Part shown: positions 16,602 to 26,096 of the stretch, piece after piece
Layout of the letters: each line of letters opens with the position of its first letter
Numbering within the stretch: the first letter of the stretch is position 1
Origin: Fulvivirga maritima
Lineage (GTDB): Bacteria > Bacteroidota > Bacteroidia > Cytophagales > Cyclobacteriaceae
Direction: 5' to 3'
Length of the DNA: 64,000 bases
Assembly: GCF_021389955.1 (NCBI RefSeq)
Contig: NZ_CP089980.1
Span: 6,319,001-6,383,000 of the forward strand
Notes under the pieces: model-generated
The model's database searches: none
Told to the model about the DNA's origin: nothing
The model's input: the letters and a program-made list of their open reading frames with translations, nothing else
Program-made: the position numbers and the translations under genes

Positions 16602-17936
16602 ATGGCTAAATTCTCACTTTTACTAATACTCATTATCCCCTTTGCTGCCCAGGCTCAGAAGGAAGTTCGCACCTTCTATGATGAAGAGGGCACCATACTC
16701 AAAGAAGTCTACCATGTTAGTAACGCTGATGGTGGAATAGATGGTATTTATAAAAAATTCTACCCTCAAAATGAAGCTTTGGCCATGGAAGGCCATTTCT
16801 CTCAAGGAATTAAAGATGGCGTTTTTAAAGAATACTATGAGAATGGTCAGCTCAAAAGAGAGATGAAGTTTAACAAAGGCCAGAAAGAAGGCCCCGTGGT
16901 AGTTTACAGCGCTTCTGGCAAAGTGATTCAAACAGCGAGCTTTCAGGATAATGAAATTGCTGATAGCCTGTACATCTATTACAACTCTGGCAGCCTTAAA
17001 AGTCGCGGCTATTTCGTAAACGGTAAGCCTGATGGCACATTACTGGAATATTACCCTTCCGGAAGCATTAAGAAAGAAATTACTTATGAAGGAGGTTTTC
17101 AGTCAGGCATTACTAAAGAGTATTATGAAAACGGGCAACTACTCAATGAAGGTAACTATCATAAAGGGGTATTGCATGGCTACTATAAAACCTATTATGA
17201 AAATGGGCAAATAGAAACAGAGTCTGAAATGGAAGACGGTGAAAAAACCGGAGTTTTTAAAACTTACACTAAAGAAGGCAAGCCCTTACTCATAGGCCAC
17301 TACAAAAATGGACTTATGGATGGTGAGAATATTGGTTATTATGCTGATGGCTCTATTGAACATCAGTTTAACTATACTGAAGGCAAAAAAGCCGGTAAAT
17401 CATTTTTTCACAATAGTGCTATTAAAACCATTTACAAACTATCAAAAGGCAACGCAGCCCTTACTGTAGAGCGCTATGACTCACTGGGCCACATGCTAGC
17501 CGTAGAAAAATATGAAAATGATAAAGCTCATGGTGAGTGGGTAGATTATTATGAAAACGGCCATAAAAAGAAAACTCAAACTTTTGATAAAGGTAAATTA
17601 AACGGCTTGGTCACCACCTATTATGAAAATGGGCAAAAAGAATCTGAAATGACCTACCAATTTGATTTAAGAAAAGGTTCATATACTGAATATTTTGATA
17701 ATGGGCAGGTAAAAACCCTAATGAACTTCCATAATGACAAGCCTCATGGCTCTTATAAAACTTACCATAAAAACGGCCAGGAAGAGATAGATGGAGAATA
17801 TGTAACCAGCAGAAAGGTAGGCCATTGGAAGTATTATGATGAAAACGGAGCACTGGAAAAGATAGAAACTTATAGCCGCGGCAAGCTCTCAAATGTTGAC
17901 TCCGGACCATTCGAAGAGCAAGAAACAAAAGAATAA
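16602..17936 (+). CDS. Exported MORN-like repeat protein (YwqK family)
   Basis: The 444-residue protein has a signal peptide ([19 protein letters not shown]) and at least a dozen copies of a 22-24 residue repeat of the type [21 protein letters not shown], the YwqK/MORN-variant motif. Such proteins are often labelled antitoxins because of distant B. subtilis YwqK, but here the signal peptide and absence of a toxin partner make that unlikely; an envelope role is more plausible. An exact TATATTTG promoter box ends only 4 bp before the ATG, which suggests a leaderless transcript. The 3' end overlaps a frame running into purC, whose own start is downstream. Confidence 0.8.
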   Translation: MAKFSLLLILIIPFAAQAQKEVRTFYDEEGTILKEVYHVSNADGGIDGIYKKFYPQNEALAMEGHFSQGIKDGVFKEYYENGQLKREMKFNKGQKEGPVVVYSASGKVIQTASFQDNEIADSLYIYYNSGSLKSRGYFVNGKPDGTLLEYYPSGSIKKEITYEGGFQSGITKEYYENGQLLNEGNYHKGVLHGYYKTYYENGQIETESEMEDGEKTGVFKTYTKEGKPLLIGHYKNGLMDGENIGYYADGSIEHQFNYTEGKKAGKSFFHNSAIKTIYKLSKGNAALTVERYDSLGHMLAVEKYENDKAHGEWVDYYENGHKKKTQTFDKGKLNGLVTTYYENGQKESEMTYQFDLRKGSYTEYFDNGQVKTLMNFHNDKPHGSYKTYHKNGQEEIDGEYVTSRKVGHWKYYDENGALEKIETYSRGKLSNVDSGPFEEQETKE

Positions 17937-17976
17937 ATTTTTAATCTGTTCCCAGCTACTTAAATTTGCGCCACCT

Positions 17977-18918
17977 ATGAAATCCCTTAAAGAAACAAAT
18001 TATAATTTCCCCGGGCAGACCAACTTTTACAGAGGCAAGGTTCGGGACATTTACTATTTTGATAAGAAAATGGTAATGGTGGCGTCAGATAGAATTTCAG
18101 CCTTTGATGTGGTACTTCCAAGAGCTATCCCTTTTAAAGGGCAGGTGCTTAACCAAGTGGCACAAAAAAACCTGGAAGCTACAAGAGATATTTGCCCTAA
18201 CTGGCTGGAAGCAAGCCCTGATCCTAACGTAGCAGTAGGACTTATGTGCGATCCTTTCCCTGTAGAAATGGTGATAAGAGGCTACCTGGCAGGCCACGCT
18301 TGGAGAGAGTACAGAGACGGCAAAAGAACGCTTTGTGGTGTAGCATTACCAGAAGGACTAAAAGAAAATGATAAACTTCCTCAGCCTATCATTACGCCTA
18401 CTACCAAAGCGCATGAAGGCCATGACGAAGATATTTCTAAAGAAGAAATTTTAAGCAGCGGCTTAGTGTCTAAAGAAGACTACGAGCAGCTGGAAAAATA
18501 TACTTTTGCTCTATTTCAAAGAGGAACGGAATTAGCGAAAGAAAGAGATTTGATCCTGGTAGATACTAAATATGAATTTGGTAAACTCAATGATGAAATC
18601 TACCTGATAGATGAAGTCCACACTCCTGATTCATCAAGGTATTTTTATCTGGATGGATACGCAGAGAGACAAGACAGCGGCGAATCTCAGAAGCAATTGT
18701 CTAAAGAATTTGTGAGGCAGTGGTTAATCGCCAATGGCTTTCAAGGCAAAGATGGACAATCAGTACCTGAAATGACTGACGAGGTTGTAAAATCAATTTC
18801 TGATAGGTATCTTGAGCTTTTTGAAAAGGTTACTGGAGAAGTTTTAAATAAGCAAGATTATTCAAACGTAGACACACGTATTGAAAATAAAATTCTCGAA
18901 TATATTAAAACTCAGTAA
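17977..18918 (+). CDS. purC: Phosphoribosylaminoimidazole-succinocarboxamide synthase
   Basis: SAICAR synthase joins CAIR and aspartate with ATP in purine synthesis. From the ATG at 17977 it is 313 residues ([13 protein letters not shown]), the length of the longer PurC type. Landmarks are [11 protein letters not shown] (nucleotide-binding loop), [30 protein letters not shown] and LVDTKYEFG. The frame stays open upstream to 17893, but those 28 residues overlap the preceding gene and a TAAATTTG promoter box (17961-17968), so the later start is chosen. The mRNA leader would then be very short or absent. Confidence 0.96.
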   Translation: MKSLKETNYNFPGQTNFYRGKVRDIYYFDKKMVMVASDRISAFDVVLPRAIPFKGQVLNQVAQKNLEATRDICPNWLEASPDPNVAVGLMCDPFPVEMVIRGYLAGHAWREYRDGKRTLCGVALPEGLKENDKLPQPIITPTTKAHEGHDEDISKEEILSSGLVSKEDYEQLEKYTFALFQRGTELAKERDLILVDTKYEFGKLNDEIYLIDEVHTPDSSRYFYLDGYAERQDSGESQKQLSKEFVRQWLIANGFQGKDGQSVPEMTDEVVKSISDRYLELFEKVTGEVLNKQDYSNVDTRIENKILEYIKTQ

Positions 18919-18968
18919 GCTGAATATCAGTTTAAGGAAGAAGTATCTCAACTAAACCAAAGAAAAAA

Positions 18969-19352
18969 ATGAAATATACTATAGATAAACAAGATAAATA
19001 TAGCTTATTGAAGCTACATGAAGAAAAGCTGGACTCCAGCATTGCTCCTAGCCTAAAGTCAGAGTTAATTACCACTCATGCGGAAGGAGTAAAAAATATC
19101 ATCCTTGATTTATCGGAAGTTAAATACACTGATTCTTCTGGCTTAAGTGCCTTATTAGTAGGCAACAGGGTTATTCAGGAAGATAGCGGCATTTTTGTAT
19201 TGGCAGGACTTTCAGAACATACTCATAAACTCATAAAAATATCTCAGCTAGACAGTGTTTTAAACATACTGCCTACTGTAGAGGAAGCAGTAGATGCTGT
19301 GTTTATGAACGAATTAGAAAACGACCTGAAAGAAGGAGAAGAAGATCATTGA
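18969..19352 (+). CDS. STAS domain protein (anti-sigma factor antagonist-like)
   Basis: A single 127-residue STAS domain resembling SpoIIAA/RsbV, with the phosphorylatable Ser in the expected place (VKYTDSSGLSALLVGN, around residues 54-60). It ends in an acidic tail (NDLKEGEEDH). In the usual systems the dephosphorylated form binds an anti-sigma factor kinase and frees a sigma factor; no kinase or sigma factor gene is adjacent. It lies 50 bp after purC and 15 bp before the RNase Z gene, so it may be cotranscribed with both. Cytoplasmic. Confidence 0.85.
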   Translation: MKYTIDKQDKYSLLKLHEEKLDSSIAPSLKSELITTHAEGVKNIILDLSEVKYTDSSGLSALLVGNRVIQEDSGIFVLAGLSEHTHKLIKISQLDSVLNILPTVEEAVDAVFMNELENDLKEGEEDH

Positions 19353-19367
19353 GTTGAACCTATAAAT

Positions 19368-20285
19368 TTGTCTTTCGAACTAAAAATACTCGGATCCAAT
19401 TCAGCCACACCTGCGTATGGCAGACACCATACCGCCCAGCTATTAAGGGTTAAAAGTCATAATTTTCTTATTGACTGTGGTGAAGGCACACAAATACAGC
19501 TTTCAAGGTATAAGTGTAAAGCGTTACGCATTAATCATATTTTCATAAGTCATTTGCATGGTGATCATTATTTAGGTCTGATGGGCCTAATTTTCACCAT
19601 GCATTTGCTACAGCGCAAAGATGACCTCTTCATCTATGGGCAAAAGGGGCTTCAAGAGATTATTACTACACAACTGAAGTACTCAGACACTTCTCTTAAT
19701 TACAAAATCCATTTTCATGAGCTACAAAATGACTGCTCAGAATTGCTTTTTGAAGACAAGTTACTCACCGTTCATAGTTTCCCTTTAAACCATAGAATAG
19801 CCTGTTGTGGGTTTTTATTTAAGGAAAAACCCAAACCTATTCGCCTGAATAAAGAGAAACTTCCGGAGAACATCAGTTTGACACAAATTGGCGACCTCAA
19901 AAAGGGTCTTGACATACTAGACGATGAAGGCAATGTTTTATATAAAAACAGCGATATTACCCTTCCTCCAAGAAAAAGTAGAACCTATGCCTACTGTTCA
20001 GACACTAAGTATGATGAAAGTATTCTCCCTTATATCTCTAACGCAGACTTACTTTACCATGAAGCTACTTTCTTAGAAGAAAAAGCTATATGGGCAGAAA
20101 AGACCTTTCACAGCACTACGACTCAGGCGGCTACAATAGCCAAAATGGCGGGTGTAAAACACCTGCTTATCGGACATTATTCTGCCAGATACAAAGATCT
20201 ATCTCCATTTTTAAATGAAGCTAAATCTGTCTTTGAAAACACTTCCCTAGCTACAGAAGGAGAATCTACACATGTGCCTGAATAA
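19368..20285 (+). CDS. rnz: Ribonuclease Z
   Basis: tRNase Z trims the 3' ends of tRNA precursors. The 305-residue protein has the metallo-beta-lactamase zinc motif HLHGDHYLG and the early LGSNSATPAYGRH and IDCGEGTQIQLSR typical of short-form RNase Z, with later YCSDTKYDE (Asp ligand), YHEATF and LIGHYSARY (His ligand). The start is TTG at 19368, needed to include the conserved SFELKILGSNSATP; no ATG precedes it in frame. It follows the STAS gene by 15 bp and touches the yhhQ start with no gap. Confidence 0.93.
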   Translation: MSFELKILGSNSATPAYGRHHTAQLLRVKSHNFLIDCGEGTQIQLSRYKCKALRINHIFISHLHGDHYLGLMGLIFTMHLLQRKDDLFIYGQKGLQEIITTQLKYSDTSLNYKIHFHELQNDCSELLFEDKLLTVHSFPLNHRIACCGFLFKEKPKPIRLNKEKLPENISLTQIGDLKKGLDILDDEGNVLYKNSDITLPPRKSRTYAYCSDTKYDESILPYISNADLLYHEATFLEEKAIWAEKTFHSTTTQAATIAKMAGVKHLLIGHYSARYKDLSPFLNEAKSVFENTSLATEGESTHVPE

Positions 20286-21089
20286 ATGAAAAACATAATA
20301 GACAAGAAAACTAACCTCTTTATCATATTAAGTGGTATTTTCCTCACTAATGCCTTATTAGCAGAGCTAGTAGGAACTAAAATATTTTCACTGGAAGCTA
20401 CTATGGGCTTCCCTCCTGCCAAAATTCCTATGCTGGGAGATTGGGTGCTGGATTTTAACCTCACAGCCGGGGTAGTGTTATGGCCCGTAGTATTTGTTAC
20501 CTCTGATATTATCAATGAATACTTTGGAAAACAAGGGGTGAAAAAGATCAGCTATCTTACCATTGTCTTCATCATATACATGTTCTTGATTATTTCTGTA
20601 GTAAGCTGGCTAAAACCCGCACAGTTTTGGCTAGATGTAAACGCTACTGATGATTCGGGTAATGCCTTTAATATTAACTACGCTTTTAATAAAGTCTTTC
20701 TACAAGGAGCCAGAATCATTGTAGGTTCGCTGGTAGCTTTTTTACTAGGTCAGCTGCTAGATGTGTATGTTTTTCATAAGCTGCGCGCCATCACTGGCAG
20801 CAAAAAGCTGTGGCTCAGAGCCACAGGGTCTACCTTAATTTCTCAACTGGTAGACAGCTTTGTAGTGCTATTTGTAGCCTTTTATCTGCTGGCGGCCAAA
20901 GATTCTAAATGGACTCTCATTCAGGTATTATCTGTAGGCACTATTAATTATACCTACAAATTCATAATAGCAATCATTATGACACCGGCCTTATACATTA
21001 TCCATTCATTAATAGATAAGTATTTAGGAAAAGATAAAGCCCATGAACTGATGGAAGATGCAGCATCAAAAAGTGGCTCCTTTTTTTAG
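20286..21089 (+). CDS. Queuosine precursor transporter (YhhQ/VUT family)
   Basis: The 267-residue membrane protein has about six hydrophobic helices and the family signature TSDIINEYFGKQGVKKI plus GTINYTYKFIIAIIMTPALYI near the C-terminus. E. coli YhhQ takes up the queuosine precursors preQ0/preQ1, and this family is the vitamin uptake-like VUT group. The ATG starts the base after the RNase Z stop, so the two tRNA-related genes are cotranscribed. A PxxP-containing loop (FPPAKIPMLGDW) lies between helices 1 and 2. The 3' end overlaps the convergent gene by 4 bp. Confidence 0.88.
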   Translation: MKNIIDKKTNLFIILSGIFLTNALLAELVGTKIFSLEATMGFPPAKIPMLGDWVLDFNLTAGVVLWPVVFVTSDIINEYFGKQGVKKISYLTIVFIIYMFLIISVVSWLKPAQFWLDVNATDDSGNAFNINYAFNKVFLQGARIIVGSLVAFLLGQLLDVYVFHKLRAITGSKKLWLRATGSTLISQLVDSFVVLFVAFYLLAAKDSKWTLIQVLSVGTINYTYKFIIAIIMTPALYIIHSLIDKYLGKDKAHELMEDAASKSGSFF

Positions 21090-22543
21090 GAGCCCTGCTT
21101 TTCTTTATCTGCTAATTCTTTAGTTGCCACATCCGTATCACAAGGATAGTCAAATAGGCATTTTTCTTTCACGGCACTTACCACTTTTCTTGGCACCATA
21201 GCCTCCCAGCCTTCTTCACCAGACTTAATCATAGACAAGACATTATCAGAAATAATGTGCAGGTTGTCTACATTGGCTCCTTTAATATTTTCCAGCTTGT
21301 CGTTATCAATCAAATAACCGAACAGCCCTTTTAATTTAGCCGGTAGTTCAAAGTTATCAAGCGTGTACAGCTCCTCTCCTTCTTCATCTGGCTTGGTAGC
21401 CGGGTACACATAAATCTTCACATTATTACCAAACAAAGTACCGAAGGCCTCTAGCACTCCTCCTCTCAGGTCAGTATAATATTTCTCATCAAATACCCTT
21501 TGCAGGTTATAAATACCTAGTATAATACCTATTTTTCTACCTTTGGTAATCTCAGAGAGGTAATCTACCAGTTTATAATATTCAGGGTAGTTAGAGATCA
21601 TCACGTTTTGACCTAAAGAGCAAATGATGTCCACCCTGTTTAAGAAATCCTTTTCATCAATCTCACCTTCCATCCTCAAGTCACTGAGCGTAAGCTCGGT
21701 AAGCACTACTATTTTATCTCTATCAACATCCGGCTCCTTTTTAAAGTGGCGCCTGGAAGCCAACAGCATATCCACATTAACATGAGTAACAGGTCTGAAT
21801 CTACCTCTCAGTATTAATACATTTTTCTTATAAAGCGCTTCTGAAGGCTGCATGGCATTACCATCAGGGCCAAACATAGCGGCATGAGTAAAGCCACTTT
21901 TAACTAGTTTTAAGCTCATCAGCCTGTTATCTACATGCGAATAATCAGGGCCGCTAAGCCTAAACATATCTATTTCTATTCTCCCGGGAGTGATGCCATC
22001 CATCAGAGACTCCAGCAACTGCTCAGCATCTTTAAAAAAGAAACATCCGAATATAAGGTTAACCCCAATGGTTCCTAATGCTTGCTGCTGCAGTAGCACA
22101 TCATTATCACTCATCTTCACATGGAGTACACATTCGTTATACTCTCCTCCTGGCGTGCACTGGAAACGAAGGCCTATCCACCCATGAGGCTGGTTACTTC
22201 TTTTATAGTTAAGTGCCTCTACGGTATTAGCAAAAGCAAAAAACTTGGTATTGGGAGCTCTGTGAGGTAATCGCTCTATGAGCAAATCATATTCATGCTC
22301 CAACATTTTCATGAGCCGGGGCTCGCATACATATCGTTCACAGTATCCATATATGGCATCACTAAAACTCATATCATAGGCTGACATAGTTTTAGCTACT
22401 GTACCAGATGCTCCTCCTGCTTTAAAGAAATTGGCAGCTACCTCCTGGCCGGCTCCAATTTCTGCAAAAGATCCGTAAATATCTTTACTTAAATTTATCT
22501 GAAGAGCTTTTTCCTTTGTGGTTAATTTTCTTAGTGAGTCCAT
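21086..22543 (-). CDS. Conserved protein of unknown function (often mislabelled TonB-dependent receptor)
   Basis: The 485-residue protein belongs to a broadly conserved family found in many Gram-negative phyla, recognised by the N-terminal KALQINLSKDIYGSFAEIGAGQEVAANFFKAGG (read as two segments, 13-30 and 31-45), MSAYDMSFSDAIYG and YLSEITKGRKIGIILGIYNL. It has no signal peptide, no barrel-like strands and no TonB box, so the receptor label found in databases is wrong. Nicotinate-nucleotide adenylyltransferase has also been used as a name without clear support. It is probably a cytoplasmic enzyme. It is monocistronic and convergent with the yhhQ gene. Confidence 0.75.
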   Translation of the reverse strand: MDSLRKLTTKEKALQINLSKDIYGSFAEIGAGQEVAANFFKAGGASGTVAKTMSAYDMSFSDAIYGYCERYVCEPRLMKMLEHEYDLLIERLPHRAPNTKFFAFANTVEALNYKRSNQPHGWIGLRFQCTPGGEYNECVLHVKMSDNDVLLQQQALGTIGVNLIFGCFFFKDAEQLLESLMDGITPGRIEIDMFRLSGPDYSHVDNRLMSLKLVKSGFTHAAMFGPDGNAMQPSEALYKKNVLILRGRFRPVTHVNVDMLLASRRHFKKEPDVDRDKIVVLTELTLSDLRMEGEIDEKDFLNRVDIICSLGQNVMISNYPEYYKLVDYLSEITKGRKIGIILGIYNLQRVFDEKYYTDLRGGVLEAFGTLFGNNVKIYVYPATKPDEEGEELYTLDNFELPAKLKGLFGYLIDNDKLENIKGANVDNLHIISDNVLSMIKSGEEGWEAMVPRKVVSAVKEKCLFDYPCDTDVATKELADKEKQGS

Positions 22544-22827
22544 TCCGTTTGCCTGTTCTTCCTCAAAACAATGAGGATTTATATCTATTTACAAATATTT
22601 AGTAAACCATGTTTTATACATTACAAAATTACGTATAAAGGGGTTTACTATTAGACCATTTTAGTGATTAAAAGTCACCAGTAGTAGTGAGAGATTTAGC
22701 CCTTAAATATTTTCCTAAAGGTAGTGCAGAAGAATGGAATTGGCCTATATTTTCATGTAATATTGCTGATTTATTAACGTTTTATAACCTTTTACATAGA
22801 AATAGAACTACGTCTGTGCTTTTTCTT

Positions 22828-22857
22828 TTGAATAATCATAAAATGTACATATTTTCA
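22828..22857 (+). promoter_or_regulatory. Promoter of the sodium symporter gene
   Basis: TTG (22828-22830), 19 nt, TATTTTCA (22850-22857), 23 bp before the ATG. It lies inside a 71-codon frame (22687-22902), which is another reason to reject that frame. The rest of 22544-22827 shows nothing I recognise. Confidence 0.6.
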
Positions 22858-22879
22858 ACGCCCGAAACGAAAATACATT

Positions 22880-24259
22880 ATGGCAAACAGAGGAGGATTT
22901 AGTAGTAAATTAGGATTTATCTTTGCAGCTGCAGGCTCAGCGGTAGGACTAGGAAATATATGGAAATTTCCCTACGAAGCTGGCTTAAATGGTGGAGCTG
23001 TTTTTTTAGTTATATACTTAATATTAACAGTAGTAGTATGCTATCCGATTATGGTTGGAGAGATCGCTATTGGTAGAAGAGCACAGGCTGATGCCTATGG
23101 TTCCTATAAAAAATTAGGAGGTAGAAAATGGGGTCTTATTGGCCTTTTTGGAATTATCTGCGGAGTAATGATACTCTCTTTCTACAATGTGGTAGCCGGC
23201 TGGGCCTTTGGTTACTTCCTTGAGATATCATTCGGCTCTCTATTGAAGCAAGGAAATTATTCTGAGTTTTTCTCATCTTACGTAGCTGACATTACAGATA
23301 ACTTCATTTTCTCATTCTGCTTCATGATTATCACCGCTTTTATTGTGGTAAAAGGAGTACAGGGAGGAATTGAAAAGGCTTCTAAAATATTAATGCCTGT
23401 TCTGTTCATCATTCTTATTGGCCTTATCATCTATGCCGTTACATTGCCTAACGCTCTTGATGGCGTGAAATATTACTTACTGCCAGACTTCAGCACATTT
23501 AGAGCAGAAGCGCTTTATTCTGCACTAGGTCAGGCTTTCTTTTCACTCTCATTAGGTATGGGAGCCTTAATCACTTACGGATCATATATCAGCAAAAATG
23601 ATAACATTATATCATCAGCTGCTATGATTACTATAATGGATGCAGGTGTAGCATTCCTTGCAGGATTGCTCATTTTCCCTTTGATATTCTCTCAAAACCT
23701 GGAACCTACTGCTGGCCCCGGTCTGGTTTTCGTAGTGCTTCCTGGCGTATTTGAAGCTATGGGACCATTTATAGGTAGAATAATAGGTGGAGGATTCTTC
23801 CTACTGCTATGCTTCGCGGCGTTAACTTCTACTATTAGCTTGCTAGAGGTACCTGTAGCCTACTTGGTAGATGAAAAGAAATGGCCAAGAAAAAGAGTAG
23901 TATGGTTACTTGGTTTAGTAGTATTTCTTGTAGGAATACCAAGTATGCTATCTCAGGGTGCTGTTGAAATGTTCACTAAATTAGGCTTCTACAGCGATAA
24001 AGATTTCCTGACTTTCGTAGCAGAGGTATTTAGTGATGTTAGTTTGCCATTAGGCGGATGCTTGATGTCTATATTCATAGCTGTAAAATGGAAAAAAGAG
24101 AATTTCAGTGATGAAATAGCGCAAGGAAACCCTAAATATAAAGGCTCATTCCTGGAAAAATTCATCAACGTGATGATTACTGTGATAAGCCCGTTTATAC
24201 TAGCCTTCTTATTCATTAATACAGTATTGGCTAAGTTCTTCGAAATAAGCTTGATCTAA
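22880..24259 (+). CDS. Sodium-dependent transporter, NSS/SNF (LeuT) family
   Basis: The 459-residue protein has about 11 membrane helices and the NSS signature in helix 1, FAAAGSAVGLGNIWKFPYEA, where unwound residues bind sodium and substrate. The segment SLSLGMGALITYGSYIS is helix 6 of LeuT-like proteins. It would import an amino acid or similar compound with Na+; the substrate cannot be told. The length is that of the shorter bacterial MhsT/TnaT-like subgroup. It stands alone with two terminators downstream. Confidence 0.93.
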   Translation: MANRGGFSSKLGFIFAAAGSAVGLGNIWKFPYEAGLNGGAVFLVIYLILTVVVCYPIMVGEIAIGRRAQADAYGSYKKLGGRKWGLIGLFGIICGVMILSFYNVVAGWAFGYFLEISFGSLLKQGNYSEFFSSYVADITDNFIFSFCFMIITAFIVVKGVQGGIEKASKILMPVLFIILIGLIIYAVTLPNALDGVKYYLLPDFSTFRAEALYSALGQAFFSLSLGMGALITYGSYISKNDNIISSAAMITIMDAGVAFLAGLLIFPLIFSQNLEPTAGPGLVFVVLPGVFEAMGPFIGRIIGGGFFLLLCFAALTSTISLLEVPVAYLVDEKKWPRKRVVWLLGLVVFLVGIPSMLSQGAVEMFTKLGFYSDKDFLTFVAEVFSDVSLPLGGCLMSIFIAVKWKKENFSDEIAQGNPKYKGSFLEKFINVMITVISPFILAFLFINTVLAKFFEISLI

Positions 24260-24279
24260 ACAAAAGATATATAAAAAGT

Positions 24280-24315
24280 AAAAGCCTCCTGATTCAATTT
24301 CAGGAGGCTTTTTTT
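24280..24315 (+). terminator. Terminator of the sodium symporter gene
   Basis: AAAAGCCTCCTGA (24280-24292) and TCAGGAGGCTTTT (24300-24312) form a 13-bp stem followed by T residues, 20 bp after the stop. Confidence 0.92.
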
Positions 24316-24354
24316 AGGCCTCCCTTGATAATTACATAAATCAAAACAAGATAT

Positions 24355-24387
24355 AAAAGCTGGACTGATTAAGTCCAGCTTTTTTTG
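24355..24387 (+). terminator. Second tandem terminator
   Basis: AAAAGCTGGACT (24355-24366) and AGTCCAGCTTTT (24372-24383) form a 12-bp stem with a T-run. It may back up the first terminator or belong to a gene removed when the nearby insertion sequence arrived. Confidence 0.8.
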
Positions 24388-24523
24388 TTATAAATCTGAA
24401 CACCTTCCGCTTTAGCGTCTTCGAAAAGTGCAAAATCGTGAGTGGTTTTATTAATAAATCTGAAGGAATATCGATTTAGAATAGTATAGACACACCGATC
24501 CCTAAGGCTTTTCTGATTTAGGT

Positions 24524-25861
24524 TTAGGCGGCCTGAAGTAGTGGTATGTTTTCTGATTTCTTTTTGCTCATCTTAACAGCATTGGCCATCATAACGGCAA
24601 AGAATACATGTATCATTTCTCGTTTTTCTCCCTTAACCTTGATTTTATTCAGGCCGTAAGCCGTTTTATGGGTACCAAAACTTCCCTCCATCACGGTTGC
24701 TCTCTGGTTAGAGATGAGGCTTCTGAGTTTGCTTTCCTCAGGTTTGTTTATCTTGGGGCCTTTCTTTGGAAAGCAAGTGAACACTTTCCTTACTGTTAAA
24801 TACTTTCTGTTGGCATTAGTGGCATAAATGCGATCTGCCCCCAGCTGATGAAGGGAGCCAAATATCGATCTATGTTTTAAACTACTTATTTTTAGTCTGG
24901 TACTTTCATTGAATGCCCTGAACTCCATGGCATCAATAAAGCAGATGCCGTCAACCTGAAGCATGTGGGCTTTCATTCCAAACTCAACCCTTTTAGTTTC
25001 TTTGCCTCGTACGATAGGCCTGACATAAGGTCTGGGAAGCGATACTATCCTGTTTTTCAATTCTTTAGCTGGATGATGCTGCAAGAATTGCTGTTGCCCA
25101 AGTACCTTCTGTATTGTTTTTAGGTATGCTCGCTCTTGAAAGTGAAGCTGTATTTGTGGGTTTTCATTGAGTAAGTACTGCAGCTGTCCAAGCCCTTTGG
25201 ACAGTAGATATATCAATGCCTTTTTACGCTTGCGTCCAGCTTTGTATGTCTTTTTTCGACTACGATCGTAAGACATCTGCTTGCGTTTTTGATCTATATA
25301 TTTGGAGCGAGGCCGTTTTACACCTAATATTTTACTCCATCTGTAAAGCTGTTTTTCAAACACCCATTGACAGCTTTCCCAAAGTAGTTTTACATCGGTA
25401 GGAAAACGAATATAACTTTCATAGCAAGTGGCATCCATTAAGAGAACATGCGTATTATTCATATCTCTTTTCCAATGATGAATGAGTACTTCCTGAAGTT
25501 GTTGCCAATCAGTATTATCAGCCATATACGTCCTGATTCTACTTAAAATGGCCTTATCCTTAATTCTTTGGTTATCATCCAACAATTTATTGCAAAAAAG
25601 CTGAAGGCTCCAGTCAGTATTAAATCGTTCTATTAACTTCTCGTCACTCAGGTTTAAATAAGATTTTAGAAACATTAGACCAAACATGCCTTGGGCCGAA
25701 AACCAGCGGGGTGCGCCTGGGCCTCTATTTTCCTTTGGCAAACATTCTGAAAGTTGACTCCAAGGAATAGTATTATAAACTTTCCCCAAGGTGCTATTCT
25801 TGAATAAGTACCATTTTGGAGTTAAGTAATCTTGCGGTTGGAAAAGCTCTTGATCTCTCAT
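24524..25861 (-). CDS. IS5-type DDE transposase
   Basis: The 445-residue transposase has a DUF772-like N-terminal domain (FGLMFLKSYLNLSDEKLIERF) and a DDE catalytic domain. The three acidic residues fit MDATCYESY, GADRIYATN and the YREK-like VMEGSFGTHKTAYGLNKI. A basic insertion (about 175-230) separates the first two. The frame is intact, so the element may be active. I could not find convincing terminal inverted repeats or a target duplication by eye, so the ends of the insertion sequence are not defined. It separates the symporter gene from a frameshifted glycosyltransferase gene. Confidence 0.88.
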   Translation of the reverse strand: MRDQELFQPQDYLTPKWYLFKNSTLGKVYNTIPWSQLSECLPKENRGPGAPRWFSAQGMFGLMFLKSYLNLSDEKLIERFNTDWSLQLFCNKLLDDNQRIKDKAILSRIRTYMADNTDWQQLQEVLIHHWKRDMNNTHVLLMDATCYESYIRFPTDVKLLWESCQWVFEKQLYRWSKILGVKRPRSKYIDQKRKQMSYDRSRKKTYKAGRKRKKALIYLLSKGLGQLQYLLNENPQIQLHFQERAYLKTIQKVLGQQQFLQHHPAKELKNRIVSLPRPYVRPIVRGKETKRVEFGMKAHMLQVDGICFIDAMEFRAFNESTRLKISSLKHRSIFGSLHQLGADRIYATNANRKYLTVRKVFTCFPKKGPKINKPEESKLRSLISNQRATVMEGSFGTHKTAYGLNKIKVKGEKREMIHVFFAVMMANAVKMSKKKSENIPLLQAA

Positions 25862-25906
25862 ATATTGCAGTGTTAATTGTGATTAGGCACTACAATTTAA
25901 CAAATC

Positions 25907-25949
25907 AAAAACCCCGAAAAAAGCTTTATATAGCTAATTTCGGGGTTTT
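25907..25949. terminator. Hairpin terminator upstream of the transposase gene
   Basis: AAAACCCCGAAA (25907-25918) and TTTCGGGGTTTT (25938-25949) form a 12-bp stem with A/T runs on both sides, so it can work in either direction. It may shield the transposase from outside transcription, as seen at the edges of some insertion sequences. Confidence 0.75.
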
Positions 25950-26096
25950 ATTTTATGCTTTAATACTGATAAGTAACTGTATTTCAGTGTTTTTTATTTA
26001 AAAGGGAGGCCCTTTTTATGTCTTTAAATCTCTTGCCTTTCTTGATCAACACAATCAATAAGGAGTCAATTGAACTACTGCAAGCAATTAGGTAGC

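Noticed and set aside
22687-22902. 71-codon frame before the sodium symporter gene
   Set aside because: Starts with GTG, contains the symporter promoter, overlaps the symporter start and resembles no family.
24400-26000. Terminal inverted repeats of the insertion sequence
   Set aside because: I compared flanks of the transposase gene by eye and found no convincing pair or target duplication, so no mobile element boundaries are given.
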